64,000 bases of DNA, from contig NC_079244.1 of the NCBI RefSeq assembly GCF_028009165.1, positions 372,001 through 436,000 of the forward strand, in the 5' to 3' direction. Of the stretch, positions 34,339 to 45,131 are shown piece after piece. The notes under the pieces are model-generated. The model worked only from the letters and a program-made list of their open reading frames with translations, was not told the origin of the DNA and did not search any database. The translations under genes and the position numbers were made by a program. This stretch comes from Akanthomyces muscarius. Its lineage: Eukaryota; Ascomycota; Sordariomycetes; Hypocreales; Cordycipitaceae. Position 1 is the stretch's first letter. Every line of letters begins with the position of its first letter.

Positions 34339-36391
34339 CTAAGCCCTAAGCAATGTCGTCCTCCACCATGCTTCTTCCTCCTGCAGCCAAATCTTCACTG
34401 CCCGCGGGCTATCCAGCATGTGCCCCTCGCCGGTCACCTCTACCAGCTTCGCATCGGCCCCCTTCCTTTCCAGCTTCCTGGCCATCTCTCTCATCTGATT
34501 GATCGGCACTACTGTATCCAATGCCCCGTGCACCATGAGCAGCGGGCTGTGGACCCGATCTACGCGATGAATCGCGCTGCGCTCATGATACAGGGCCGTT
34601 TTCTCCTCGTCGCCAGCGTCACTGCAGCCGAGAAGTGCGTCTGCGTAATGAAGCTCCAACTTGTGCGTCGATTCGCCCAACGCCTTGACGTCGCTGACGC
34701 CAGCCGCACATACGCCACCTGCGAATGCATCAGGATAGAGCGTGAGGCATTGCAGCACGAGGTAGCCTCCTGCGCTGTGGCCCGAGATACCGACGGCCTT
34801 GCCGTCCACGCGCCCGGTCGACGCAAGATGCTCCGCGCACTCTGCCGCATCGGCAGCGTCGATCGTTCCCCAGTTACCAAAGAGGGCGTCTCGGTATGTT
34901 TTGCCGTAGCCAGTGGAACCTGTGTAGTTCAGACCTGCGTACGCGTAGCCTCGCGAGGTAAAATATTGGATTTTGAGATTGAGACCGCTGCCGACCATCC
35001 ATGTAGGGCCGCCATGGGCGTCTATGATGAGTGGTGGAAGACGGCCATTTTTTGCGTCACAGTCTTTGTTGTAAGGCATCCAGAGGAATCCATATATACT
35101 TCGAGCAGGCTGTCGCTGTGAGTTCATGCAAAGTGGCTCAGGTACCGAGAAGAAATTCTGCGGATCTTCTTTGTCAGCCGCGCTGCGGATGACGGCGCTG
35201 CGATCTGGCAGTTCGAGGTCGATCATGTACAGCGCTTTGGCGAGTGTGGCACTTTGAGCAACGATGAGAACGGAGGAGTCGGTGAGCCGCACGACGGCAT
35301 CCAGCATAACCTGGACAATTTTCTGAGCTTGAGCCACTTCTTGCCAGGTTTTTGTATCCAAATTAATCACGATTGGCATGTTAACGCCTTTCGAACTAAT
35401 GATGGCAAAGACTTTATTCTCACAGAGCGCTGTGTAAGTTCGGCTGGCACAATTAGCTTCATTCGTTGTCCACTTCTGCTTGGCTGTTCAGGCTTACCTT
35501 CCGTCAATCAAATCAATTTGTCCAAATTCTACGTTCTCCAACCCAGCAAGCTCCACGTGGATTGGGTCGCCATGTCCTAGCGTCATTCGGAAAAGTTGGC
35601 GAAAACCATTGACCTCTTGCGCGAAGAAGAGAGACCCGTCAACACCCCATCTCGGCTCAGTCACGCTAGTATTCTCAGCGCCTGCGATAATTCGAGTATT
35701 GCATATGGTCCCATCGTCATCCCACTCCGCAGTGTACAGCTTGGCATCGTTGAAAGGCAAGTCGGGATGATTCCATTCCAGCCAGGCCAGCCGAGTGCCA
35801 TCCAAATTGAAGCACGGCGCGTGATAAAAGTCAGCCCCAGAGGCAAGTCTTTTCAGCACTCCAGAAGTGACATTGATCGCAGATATGTAATGCTTTGCGT
35901 TTGCAGCAACTGCAGAAGTGTGGTCTTCCTCTACAGCCAAAACCCATGGTGACTTGCTGTTGGCACTGAAGGTGGAGTATCTGAAGCCTTCCTTGGTCGG
36001 TAGATGAGATACTTGATGAGTCTCGGTATCCAGGATACGAAGCGTATCATCTTTGTTGGAAAAAATAATTCTGCCGTCGCAGGCGACATCATAGAGAGGC
36101 CCGCCATACTCGTAAACTCTGTTTTCAACGCTAAATTCAGGCGGCAGAATGTCTTGGACCTTGCTGCCGATAATCTCCATGATGGTGCTGCCACCAGAAG
36201 GACGGGATTCCACGAAAAACTTCTTGTTTAGAGCCAACTATGAAAATCAGATTTTCGTAGCTATATAAATGTCATGGGCGTGCACTTACATGAACGCGCG
36301 GGCTCGAGATGGCCCGTCTTTCAGATGCCACCGATTCAACTGTAATTGGGGACGGCCAATCGCCGTAAGGCATTTCATTGTTGCTGACCAT
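34339..36391 (-). CDS. S9-family serine peptidase (acylaminoacyl/dipeptidyl-peptidase-like)
   Basis: Three exons, 36391-36290, 36237-35498 and 35443-34339. Introns of 52 and 54 nt keep phase and give 648 residues. The N-terminal half is a beta-propeller with repeated blade-like strands (for example YDVACDGRIIFSNKDDTLRI). The C-terminal half is an alpha/beta hydrolase: PPLIIDAHGGPTWM is the oxyanion HGGP, and GISGHSAGGYLVLQ has the nucleophile Ser in GHSAGGY. MVHGALDTVVPINQM has the Asp, and GEGHMLD the His. The length and GHSAGGY motif fit the S9C branch, which trims N-acylated amino acids or short peptides in the cytosol. No signal peptide was seen. It is divergent from hydrolase copy 2 across 423 bases. 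A role in releasing an amide- or peptide-linked moiety would suit the neighbouring Ntn acyltransferase. Confidence 0.85.
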
Positions 36392-36814
36392 CGCTGATGG
36401 ACCGACTTTGACAAGTTTCTTGTGATTAAAATCGAAACACGGTTTCTGTCAACTGCGACCTTGATATTAGACCATGGCAGGTGTGCATTCGGCATTACGA
36501 CTCTGTCTACCTGGATGGGCTACACCGAATCAAGAGCTGGGGGCGTGGCGTCATCTAGCTCGGAGGCCGCGGCCAACAGCCTGACACGACACCGTAGGGC
36601 GCGCATTCCTTGGTGCGGGCGCTATCGGGTAAATTCACTCCGCATGACGACGGATCGTGACGTACCGTTGACCCGTTTACTTCCCGTTATCTATAGTCTT
36701 GCTACATACCAGCTTGACACGGGCGCATTTTATGAGTGCGCAAGCAGCTCGTCCAAGTACCATCTACACGGAAAGCCGACTCTTCATACTCTTGCCTCTG
36801 CCAAACTCGGCACC
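36392..36814. promoter_or_regulatory. divergent promoter, S9 peptidase / hydrolase 2
   Basis: 423 bases between opposed start codons. A GC-rich palindrome-like stretch with several CGG/CCG triplets lies near 36560. An in-frame extension of the hydrolase to 36422 exists but lacks domain similarity, so it is treated as non-coding. Confidence 0.45.
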
Positions 36815-37720
36815 ATGTTTGAAACCTTTGAGTCCTTTACTGTCAAGACAGAGACAGATCCCACCATTGAGATATTCGGCCGCATCAGCAAGAATGCCGA
36901 CTCGCAACTGCCGCCGGTACTCATGCTCCACGGCTTCCCACAGAGCCATCACATTTGGCACAGGGTCACCGAGCAGCTGGTCCAGCGCTACTCCATTGTG
37001 CTCATCGACATTCGCGGTTACGGCGCCTCGTCCAAGCCCAGCGAGCTGCACCACTATGCGAAGAGTGCCATGGCAAAAGACTGCATAAGCGTGATGGACT
37101 CACTCGGGTTCACCGATCACTTCTTTGTCTGTGGACACGACCGTGGCGCACGAGTTGCGCACAAGCTCTGCGTCGACTTCCCGTCGCGGGTGCAAAGTGC
37201 CATGCTGCTGGACATCTGCCCAACACTAGCAATGTACACTGCGACGGACCAGAGATTTGCCTCTGCCTACTTTCATTGGTTTTTTCTGACACAGCCCGAA
37301 CCACTTCCAGAGACCATGATCAACGGATGTCCCCGCCACTTTGGCGAGTTCTGTCTGGGAGTCGCAGACGACGGAAAGAATCGAGGGATATATGATCAGT
37401 CCTGTCTTGACTACTATCTAAGCACGATGGAGCATCCAGAGACGGTCCACGCGATGTGTCAGGACTATCGAGCCAGCGCAACGCTCGACTTGGACGAGGC
37501 ACGAGATGACTTGAACAAGGAAAGATTGATTTGTTGTCCGTTGAGGGTTCTCTGGGGCGATCAAGGCGTTATTGAAAAGTGTTTCGATGCTCTGCAAGAA
37601 TGGCGAGCTGTGACGGCCAAAAGCGTGGTCGTCGACGGTCACAGTGTTAAATCGGGCCACTTTATTCCCGAGGCCGCGCCGGATGATGTGGTGTCAAATA
37701 TACTAGATTTCTTCAAGTAG
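36815..37720 (+). CDS. alpha/beta hydrolase, haloacetate dehalogenase-like (copy 2)
   Basis: Single exon, 301 residues from the ATG in caccATGttt. It is a paralogue of 28491-29393 along its whole length. Motifs are VLMLHGFPQSHHIW, DIRGYGASSKP, and the nucleophile GHDRGARVAHKLCVDFP with canonical Gly. DICPTLAMY, AYFHWFFLTQPEPLPE, MCQDYRASATLDLDEARDDL and GHSVKSGHFIPE complete the set. The Asp nucleophile, both carboxylate-binding Arg, the second Asp, the His-Trp pair and the catalytic His are therefore all present, as in fluoroacetate dehalogenases. The two copies diverge mainly in the cap region (about residues 155-215), which shapes the substrate pocket, so they may accept different substrates. 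Upstream residues back to 36422 are open but not homologous. It shares a promoter with the S9 peptidase gene. Confidence 0.85.
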   Translation: MFETFESFTVKTETDPTIEIFGRISKNADSQLPPVLMLHGFPQSHHIWHRVTEQLVQRYSIVLIDIRGYGASSKPSELHHYAKSAMAKDCISVMDSLGFTDHFFVCGHDRGARVAHKLCVDFPSRVQSAMLLDICPTLAMYTATDQRFASAYFHWFFLTQPEPLPETMINGCPRHFGEFCLGVADDGKNRGIYDQSCLDYYLSTMEHPETVHAMCQDYRASATLDLDEARDDLNKERLICCPLRVLWGDQGVIEKCFDALQEWRAVTAKSVVVDGHSVKSGHFIPEAAPDDVVSNILDFFK

Positions 37721-38312
37721 AGCGACACCCCGAATGCAAGCACTATCCTCTGCTCTGTCTGCTTCTCTCATTCCTTGTATCTACTGGCCGACCAACAGCA
37801 TGCTTGGAAAAGTGCGGTCCTGGGCTGAGCCGCCACTGACAGGATGGTGTGGTCCTGGGCGTACTCATGCAGGTCGTCCTGCACGCTGCATGCAGGCTGT
37901 GATGCCACACAGTGGTGGTCAGCAACGTAGTCACGCACCCGATAGCATGGTCATGCAAGACGGTCATGGAGCCTGTTCGTGGTCATGCTTCTACACCAAT
38001 CGCCGTTCAAATGTCAAAAAGACCCCGTAGCCGAGATAGTCGGGTATTCTTTTAGGCGACTGCCTGGTTGACATCCGCAGCCCGCCCTGTGACTCGAACG
38101 CCCATCCAACGACGACGAATGCGGCACCCCACATTCGTGGCTTGTCTACTGGTACTCATGGACATCAGTCCGGGTACACGAAACGCATGAAATGATGTAC
38201 GAGATATAATATGCTACCGTATACTTCATGCAACATGCAGTGAGCCCAGGTCACTGGAAGCGCAATTCGCCGGCACCAACAGAAGCTCTCCGATACTGCC
38301 AGAACCACCATC
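37721..38312. other. intergenic
   Basis: 592 bases with several short GTCATGC-type direct repeats (about 37960-37990) but no gene seen. Confidence 0.5.
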
Positions 38313-39404
38313 ATGGCAGCCAAAGCAAGAATCATCAAATGCACTGGATCGCCGTATGAAATTGGCTTCAGCCATGGCTCTTCTGCATCAGATGAGATCC
38401 ATGGCAACATTGGCTTGTACGCCGATTTCTTCCAAGACAGGGCCAAAATAAACTGGGAACAGGCCCGGGAGCGAGCTTCGGCGTACATCCCCTTGCTGTC
38501 CGCCAAGTATCCAGAAATCCTCGAGGAGATGAAAGGCATCGCAGACGGCGCCGGTAAGGGCCTGTCCATGGAGGACATTCTCACTCTGAACGCGAGGAGC
38601 GAGCTCGGGCTCACCAACTTTGCCGACGGCTGCACCTGTATCAGCCAGCAAGGCCCAGAAGGACGCATCTTTCTCGCGCAAAACTGGGATTGGCTCGTAG
38701 TCCACCTCGTTGTTCTGCACATTATCCCAAGCGACTCGTCTCTACAGATGCAATTCATGTGCGAGGCCGGGCTCGTGGGCAAGATTGGGCTCAACTCGGC
38801 AGGTGTGGGCACGCTGCTCAACGGGATCCTCGCCGGCGCGCAAAGCCAGGACAAGTTCCCCATTCATGTCCTCCTGCGCCGCATCCTGCAGTTCGCATCC
38901 ACCTTTGACGAAGCCCTTGCCATCGTCGAGGAGTACGGCCTCGCAAGCACCTGCAACATTATGATTGCGGATGCCAACGGCAAGGCAGGCAGCATCGAGT
39001 GCTCTCCCCACGGCAGCACGGTGATCCCCCCGCGCGGGGAGACGTTCCCGTTTGTCGGGCACACGAACCATCTATATGCGACGAACCGCCCGCTCGCTGC
39101 CGTGGACCACCCAGAGGAGAACTCGTTTGCCCGGTTGGCTAGGATGGATGAGCTGACGAGACACGACACCGAAAAGGGTGTGCAACCGAGCTTTGCCAGC
39201 ATACGAACGAGGCTGTGTGATCAGCAGGGCTCTCCGGATTCCATCTGCCTGGGGAAGCCGAGCGATGACGCCGTTGGCATGGACAAGGTGACGACTGTCA
39301 GTACCGTCATCATGGAGTTGAGCAGCAAAGTCGCCCAGTTGACATTGGGAAGACCGTGCGAGAATTTACCTATCCTTGAGTGGACGATGAGCGGTCTGCA
39401 TTAG
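38313..39404 (+). CDS. acyl-CoA:6-aminopenicillanic acid acyltransferase-like Ntn hydrolase
   Basis: Single exon, 363 residues, close to the 357 of penicillin acyltransferase (peptidase family C45). The proenzyme cuts itself at a Gly-Cys bond so that the Cys becomes the N-terminal nucleophile. Here the site is NFADGCTCISQQG near residue 106, almost the same position as in the known enzyme. IFLAQNWDWL follows, the conserved strand after the nucleophile. Other family features are GSPYEIGFSHG at the N-terminus, LTLNARSE, GLVGKIGLNSAGVGTLLNGI, and GHTNHLYATNRPL. Homologues hydrolyse or transfer acyl groups on amino compounds. Many fungi without penicillin genes keep such proteins, with unknown substrates. 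No C-terminal peroxisomal SKL-like signal is present (it ends GLH), so it is probably cytosolic. Confidence 0.85.
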   Translation: MAAKARIIKCTGSPYEIGFSHGSSASDEIHGNIGLYADFFQDRAKINWEQARERASAYIPLLSAKYPEILEEMKGIADGAGKGLSMEDILTLNARSELGLTNFADGCTCISQQGPEGRIFLAQNWDWLVVHLVVLHIIPSDSSLQMQFMCEAGLVGKIGLNSAGVGTLLNGILAGAQSQDKFPIHVLLRRILQFASTFDEALAIVEEYGLASTCNIMIADANGKAGSIECSPHGSTVIPPRGETFPFVGHTNHLYATNRPLAAVDHPEENSFARLARMDELTRHDTEKGVQPSFASIRTRLCDQQGSPDSICLGKPSDDAVGMDKVTTVSTVIMELSSKVAQLTLGRPCENLPILEWTMSGLH

Positions 39405-40245
39405 ATGTGTAAAGCTGCATACCTTCAATGTTTTTAAAAAATCGTTGTATAGTTGTAAAATAATACATGAATCATACTGCATACCATAACTGTAGCTAGC
39501 TCGCCTGTTTCTTCCCTTTACTAAAGCTTCTGCAACTCAATCAAGTATCTCAAACTTGGTCAGTATATTCTTGTCCGCAAAAAATGGTCTCAATCTATCC
39601 GCCTCCCTTTCGCAGCCGTCCAGCCTCCCACCTCGGCACTGTCTTTGGTACACGCGCAGCTCTGTAGTCCTATTCCTTCAGTTACTACAATTACAGAAGT
39701 CTAATCATGCAATGTACATGTTGGCAACAGGAGAAGTGGTTTTGTCTTATGATTAGCGGCGGCATGATCGATTGATTGAGTCTGGCTAGGTACTCTTGAC
39801 GTAGCAGGCCCAAGGCAGCCTGGCGGCTATCACGGGGCATTGCGAAAGTTCATCAGACTTCTCTTTCCTCGCTCATTAACATGATGGTACTCTGACTATC
39901 GTAACCGCTAAGAAGAATTATTTCTCATTTGACTCGAACTGTGAGCTGAGACAAGATATTCTCGCGCGCCGTCAGACGACAATCCAATGTGAATGTAATA
40001 TCATCTACTGAAGTTAATATACGGGGTTAATTAAAGGTTTTTCTCATGCTACTTTAGGCAGCTGCCGCATGTATGCAATTGAGATGTGACTGCGGCTGCA
40101 GCTACGCAGGGTTCAGACAGCTCCCGTTTGCAATTGTGCCCAACCCCTCACCAGGCACCTAACCTTTCTGTTTTCCACCTCCTCTTTTCAAACCGAAAAC
40201 TCCTGCATCCGCTGTATCATCTCGTGAAGCAATAACAGCGGAATC
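39405..40245. other. intergenic, boundary between accessory and core genes
   Basis: 841 bases, AT-rich in the first half; no gene was seen. Confidence 0.5.
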
Positions 40246-41257
40246 ATGGCGGAAATCGAATTTGGCAGGTGAGTAGGAGAGGCGGCAGCAGCCCGCGGCA
40301 CAAGGCTAATTTCGAGCAAACAGCATCCTTTCGTCCAAACCATGTCGTTTTCTGATCGGGCCGCAGAAACGAGAATTCTTCGTCCATGCGTCACTCGCCG
40401 CGAGCCAATCTCCGGTCATTGATTCGCTGGTCAATGGGTCCATGAAGGAAGCAACAAGCGGCTGCACTGTGTGGGAAAACGTCGACGAGGACACATTCGT
40501 TCGATTCGGCCAGTACGTGTACACCAGAAACTACGAAGGCAGTGCTCCGTTTGTTCGCGTGGTACCAGAGCCAACTGCGCAGAAGTTGGACGGATTGAGC
40601 GAGAATTCCGTCGAACCTGGCCAGCCGGCTGTTCGCACAAACATCGCTGAATCCAATGCCCCCGAACCATCAGACGACAATTTCTGGGGAAATTTCACGA
40701 TCTCCTCGTCAAAGGCCATAAAGAAGGGCAAGAAAAAGAAGGACCGTCTCGCCAACCTGCTCAGTGACTTTGACGAAGAGGTCGAGAACTTGGCACCAGT
40801 AGTGCCGTCGCCGCCAACTTCGCCACAAACAATAAAAACTGCATGGGACAGTTTCCAAACACAGCGTTCCTACGAATGCGGCGTCGCTGGTCCTCATCTC
40901 TGCCCCATCAACAAAGACAGCCAGAGCGAGTACAAGGACGTCTTCCTCTCCCACGCGCGGGTCCACGCAATGGCAGCCTGCTACGGCATCGAGGCGCTCG
41001 CGCAGCTGGCCCTCCACAAGCTCCACCGGATCCTGTGCCAGTTTACGCTGCATGAGGACAGGATCTGCGACTTGGTGGCCCTGCTGCGCTACTGCTACGA
41101 GGCGGACGAGCGGCCGCTGCTGCGCGAGCTCGTGAGCGCCTTTGCCGCGTGCCACGCCAAGCGGCTGTGGACAAGCACCGAGTTTCAGGAGCTCTTTGCC
41201 GCGCACGGGGAGCTGTCGAGGGCAGTCATGGGGAACATCGTGGAAAGGATGCAGTAA
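40246..41257 (+). CDS. BTB/POZ domain protein
   Basis: Two exons, 40246-40268 and 40324-41257, with a 55-nt intron give 318 residues. The BTB fold follows the short first exon: CRFLIGPQKREFFVHASLAA, then SPVIDSLVNGSMKEA and DEDTFVRFGQYVYTRNYEGS. These match the pattern of fungal BTB proteins in which an external stimulus domain is presented to Cullin-3 or dimer partners. A hydrophilic, lysine-rich linker follows (around residues 105-130, KKGKKKKDRLANLLSDFDEE). The C-terminal helical part contains HARVHAMAACYGIEALAQLALHKL split by a DRICDLVALLRYCYE stretch, typical of the helices after BTB. Probably nuclear or cytosolic; the partner is unknown. Confidence 0.8.
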
Positions 41258-42863
41258 GAGACGATGCTGCAGAGGAGCCTTGCAGAGTGGTGTATCTACT
41301 TGCCAAGAACATTTGCGTAGGGCATGTAATGCGAAGCGTTTGTGACGAGTCCATCGTCCACTTGGTTGATCTCAACAGCTGTTAAAGTCTCAGACAGTCA
41401 GAATAATGTAACACTTCCAATCAACTTGGGCTTGAAAGATTCGCATCTTCAAGCTAATACCTAAGGACTCAGACGGGAGCTGATGATGGATCATGGAGGT
41501 ACATGATGTCCGGTCTGTGTGGTTGAAGGGCATGCCATGGTGCGCGTGATGTCTGGGTGGTTAGGTAGGCAGGTAGTATTTGTAGTGGTTTACAGGTGCG
41601 CTGCAGCTGGGCGATGCGCCGTCGACTGCTGCAAACCCGCTGTAAACCCGCTGGACGCGGGCGCATAGGTACCTACGGTACCTAGGTAGGTAGGTAGGTA
41701 ACTGACCTGCTATTCCTCCAGGAGCCCATCTATAGATCCAACATCTACTCATGACCAGACATGTGTCCTTGATTAGTCCTCCTCTTGCTTTCCGGCACCT
41801 GCATTAGCCTCCTGCAGTCGTCAACTTTGCCGGCCATTGCGCGCACCAGAGGCCCAAGCTTGGCTTCGCAGCGAGACAGCGAGACAGAGGCCCAGCAGTG
41901 AGTGCTGTTTGGCGTCTTGCTTTTACTCAAGTGTTGTATCTTAGGTGACCTCGCCCGCTGTAACAGAGCCAGAGCCGTACCCGGTACCTCCTGCAGGCGC
42001 CTCCTTCCGCGGTGATGCATGTACCCCTGCCAGACAGCCCACTGTACCGCCGGCCCGCGCAGCGACCTGACACCACTTGGCGGCATGCTTGTGCCTGTCC
42101 TGTGCCTGACTGAGTGCCTGCCACTCACTGCCTGCCTGCCTGCCTGCCTCTCTCTCCCGCCGCCCTCCTCTCGTCTGTCTGGCTGCATCCAAATCCTCCC
42201 TCGCGCCCTTGCCGACCCGCGACCGTTTTATCTATCCTGTTCCCCCCCCTCCCTCCTCGACAACATCGGCATTTTTTTCTTTCTTTCTGCGGTTTCCGGA
42301 ACGTTCGTCTCATTCTTCCCGGCCAAACCCATCGTCCTAACCACCAGGGGCTCTCGTCACACGCCACACCTCATTAATCCCAAAGGGGCCCCAATCTCCC
42401 AGCTCTCCCGACCAGATACCCCCCCTCCCCTCCAAACCCGCCCGGTCTCTCGCCCGTCTGCTCAGGCCTTCATTCGCCAACGCAAGCCCGCTTCCAGGGC
42501 TCATTCATTACGTCGACCTCGTATTCACTCTCGACAAGTGATCAACCCGCAAGACGTCTTCATTTCTTCGCCTTTGTTGCAATAATCGAGGCCCAAAGCG
42601 AGCTTGCGCGTCCACCTGCCCCTACCCACGACGACCAACGACCAACACCTCGACATTCCGAAACGTAAAGCTGGCCAGCCTCCAAAGCGATCCGTCCGGA
42701 CGACGATAGCTTTTGCAACCGCTGGCAGGCGACACCATCCGCCTCGCCTGTGTTGCAGAAAAACCTCCCCTCCTCTCCCCGGGGGCCTAGCTGCATCGCC
42801 CGCTTCGCCACGGGCGCCGCCAACCTCACACCAACCGCAACCACGCCCAGCCAGTAACCCATC
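41258..42863. other. intergenic and long CT-rich leader of STE50
   Basis: 1.6 kb. It contains the TAGG-type repeat, a (TGCC)n run (about 42129-42150) and a strongly pyrimidine-rich stretch up to the STE50 ATG. An open frame at 42019-42585 is low-complexity leader sequence. Confidence 0.6.
41661..41702. repeat. TAGG/CCTA microsatellite-like repeat
   Basis: GGTACCTACGGTACCTAGG followed by four GGTA units. The same TACCTACC-type motif recurs near 52580 and 60005-60078. Confidence 0.7.
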
Positions 42864-44402
42864 ATGGCTTTCGAGGGCGGCACCGCCTACGCAGAGTCGG
42901 ACGCCGATGACGAGTACGAGCGCAGTATGGGTGGCCACTCTCCCGTCGGCGACTCGGAAGCCTCCCCCATCGATTCCGAGATCTCAACCTCCACCGAGCA
43001 CACGCCCACAACATATGGCCGTCACAGCAGCGCCGACCGCCTGCCCGAGACCATCATCTCAGAGTGGACCGTTGACGAGTGTGCCGACTTTATCAGCAAT
43101 ATTGGCCTCTCCCAGTATGCCGACCGATTCATTGGTAAGTATGGCAGGAGCTCGGTCTCGAGGGGCGCGCGAGCGACAAGAGCTAACTTGACGGCAAAGA
43201 AAACGAAATCGTCGGCGAAGCTCTGGTGGCCCTGCTTCATGACGATCTCAAGAGCATGGGCATCGCCAGTGTCGGCCACAGATTAACCATCCTCAAGAGC
43301 GTATACGATGTAAAAAAGGCACAGGATATACCCATGGAGTCGGATCACTACCTACCAATGTGTAAGTACTGCAGCGTCATGCTGTTGCATCTGCTAATCT
43401 GTCGCAGCTGCCGATGCCGAAGCGCAGTATGCTACCGCAACCCTCAAAGATATCAAGCACCTCGTCGAACAGCTGAGGCTACGCGACGAGCGGATGAACC
43501 TGCTCGAGACGGACCTGCGACGCATGACGGACGACTTTCGACGGTTACGGGAAGATGTTTTGCCCGCTCTTCGATTCGCCAAGGATGCGCAGCAGCCGCT
43601 GCCCAATCTCACCCCTGGCACCCAGGGATACACATACGAGGCTGGCACCATCTCGAGTCCTGGCCCGACGCCTCCGGGTGGCAGCACTGGCGTTGGTGGC
43701 GTAAAACGACAGTACTCGCAACGCAAGATTCTGATAGGAGCCACACCGAAGAGCTCATCACCCACACAAGCCGGCCACGAACGAACGATTGCCGAGCAAA
43801 CGCTAGACCCTGCCAGCGCCGCCGAGCGCGCTGTTCTGTCGTCGACGCATCTCGCCGCCATGAACGGCGCTGGTCAAAGCTCGTCCTCGCCCGGATACTC
43901 GCCCAACATACCCTCTCCCACATCACCACAAAATTACATGAGCGGCACGACGCTCGCATCGCGCTCCTACCGCAGTGAGACGGCCACACCGTCGATACGA
44001 AACTACAGCGAGTCCAACGCCGGCAACGCCCCGCGACGGCGCGAGACGCCCGTGCCCGACACGCCCAACCATCCACCCGGCTCGGTAGAAATCTTCAAGT
44101 CGTTTCGGGTCTCTATGGAAGACCCGTGCTACAAGGTTCTGCCAGCGGCCTTGCGCAAGTACCAGATCAATGCGCCCTGGGACCAGTACGCCCTGTACAT
44201 TGTATACGGCGACCAGGAGCGGTGCCTGGCCATGGATGAGAAGCCTCTGATTCTATTCAAACAACTGGATAAAGAAGGCAAGAAACCAATGTTTATGCTG
44301 CGCAAGACGAGCAGCGCTCCGGCGGATGGCGACCCAGGCAGTGCAGGCGGTGCGAGAGGCACCTCTTCGACGGGGTACGATCCGCCCGGTGGTATCATAT
44401 AA
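42864..44402 (+). CDS. STE50: STE50 MAPK-cascade adaptor (SAM and RA domains)
   Basis: Three exons, 42864-43134, 43200-43361 and 43408-44402, with introns of 65 and 46 nt. Phases agree; the product is 475 residues. Ste50 links Cdc42/Ras signals to the Ste11-type MAPKKK through its SAM domain. SAM runs from about residue 65 (SEWTVDECADFISNIGLSQY) across the first splice to the LKSMGIASVGHRLTILKSV helix. A coiled coil (TLKDIKHLVEQLRLRDERMN, LLETDLRRMTDDFRRLREDV) is near residue 155. A Ser/Pro/Gly-rich linker follows. The Ras-association domain is at about 370-455 (SVEIFKSFRVSMEDPCYKVL, ALYIVYGDQERCLAMDEKPL). Control of mating, stress and infection-structure pathways is the known role in fungi. 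The long CT-rich leader suggests regulated translation; that is inference. Confidence 0.9.
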
Positions 44403-44853
44403 AATATGGCCATTGGGCTTTGCTTTTTGCACGAACCGGCCTCTTCTTACATATATACACTTTACACCTTGACACTGTTCTTTTTCTTTTATGGGCATAA
44501 AAAGCATGGTGTATGCACAAAACAGCAAATGCGCGTCGTCGCTGAATATGGGGAATCATGCCGGGTTTTCATTCAGATGTATAAATTCATTCTACGGGTG
44601 AATTTGATCTAGCTTATAGCTAACACTCAGACATTATTATCCCTTTTCATCTTGGATGTTCTAGCACTGCTGTGTGTAGCCTGTGATGTACTTGCTTCCT
44701 AGCGTATCCCCGTCGTGTACCTGATCCGACTCCTTGATGACCATTGCTGCTTTTTGTATACTTGCAGCTCGTAGCCCCATAATATTGCGCTCGTGAAATG
44801 TGTATAAATCTGCCGACATGCAAGCAGGGTGCATGCAACCAGACTGCACGTGG
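44403..44853. other. intergenic (convergent 3' ends)
   Basis: No gene was seen. Confidence 0.5.
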
Positions 44854-45078
44854 CTACCAGTGAATCATGCTAAAGGGGATGCTCGAGACGGGATGCTTGG
44901 GATTCAAAGTATCCTTGGCATTGCTCTTTTGCGCCTCGGCATCTTTGGCGCTGGTGTTTGAAGTTGTGCCCTTTTCGGCTGGCGAGGAAGAAGTTGGAGA
45001 AGCGGTTGTGTCTTGCGATTTCCTCAGCAGAGGGCTGTTGGAGTCGACAGATGCGCGGGTGTTGGCTTTGGCGTCCAT
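44854..45078 (-). CDS. hypothetical protein, 74 residues
   Basis: Unrecognised. Single open frame from the ATG at 45078, immediately after a T-tract on the plus strand (A-rich leader on the coding strand). It is hydrophilic, rich in Ser, Thr, Lys and Ala (SPTSSSPAEKGTTSNTSAKD), and ends KHPVSSIPFSMIHW. No signal or membrane segment and probably disordered. The open frame and plausible leader support a real gene, but no domain does. A longer upstream extension reads through the A-tract and is unlikely. Confidence 0.45.
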   Translation of the reverse strand: MDAKANTRASVDSNSPLLRKSQDTTASPTSSSPAEKGTTSNTSAKDAEAQKSNAKDTLNPKHPVSSIPFSMIHW

Positions 45079-45116
45079 GATGGAAGTGTTGGGACGTTGC
45101 GTATTGGGGAATGGTA

Positions 45117-45131
45117 TTTTTTTTTTTTTTT
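45117..45131. repeat. T15 homopolymer
   Basis: Fifteen consecutive T on the plus strand, 39 bases before the ATG of the minus-strand 74-codon frame. A second interrupted T-tract lies at 45487-45509. Length is liable to sequencing error. Confidence 0.8.

Noticed and set aside
42019..42585. 188-codon open frame upstream of STE50
   Set aside because: Low-complexity Pro/Ser-rich translation of a CT-rich leader.
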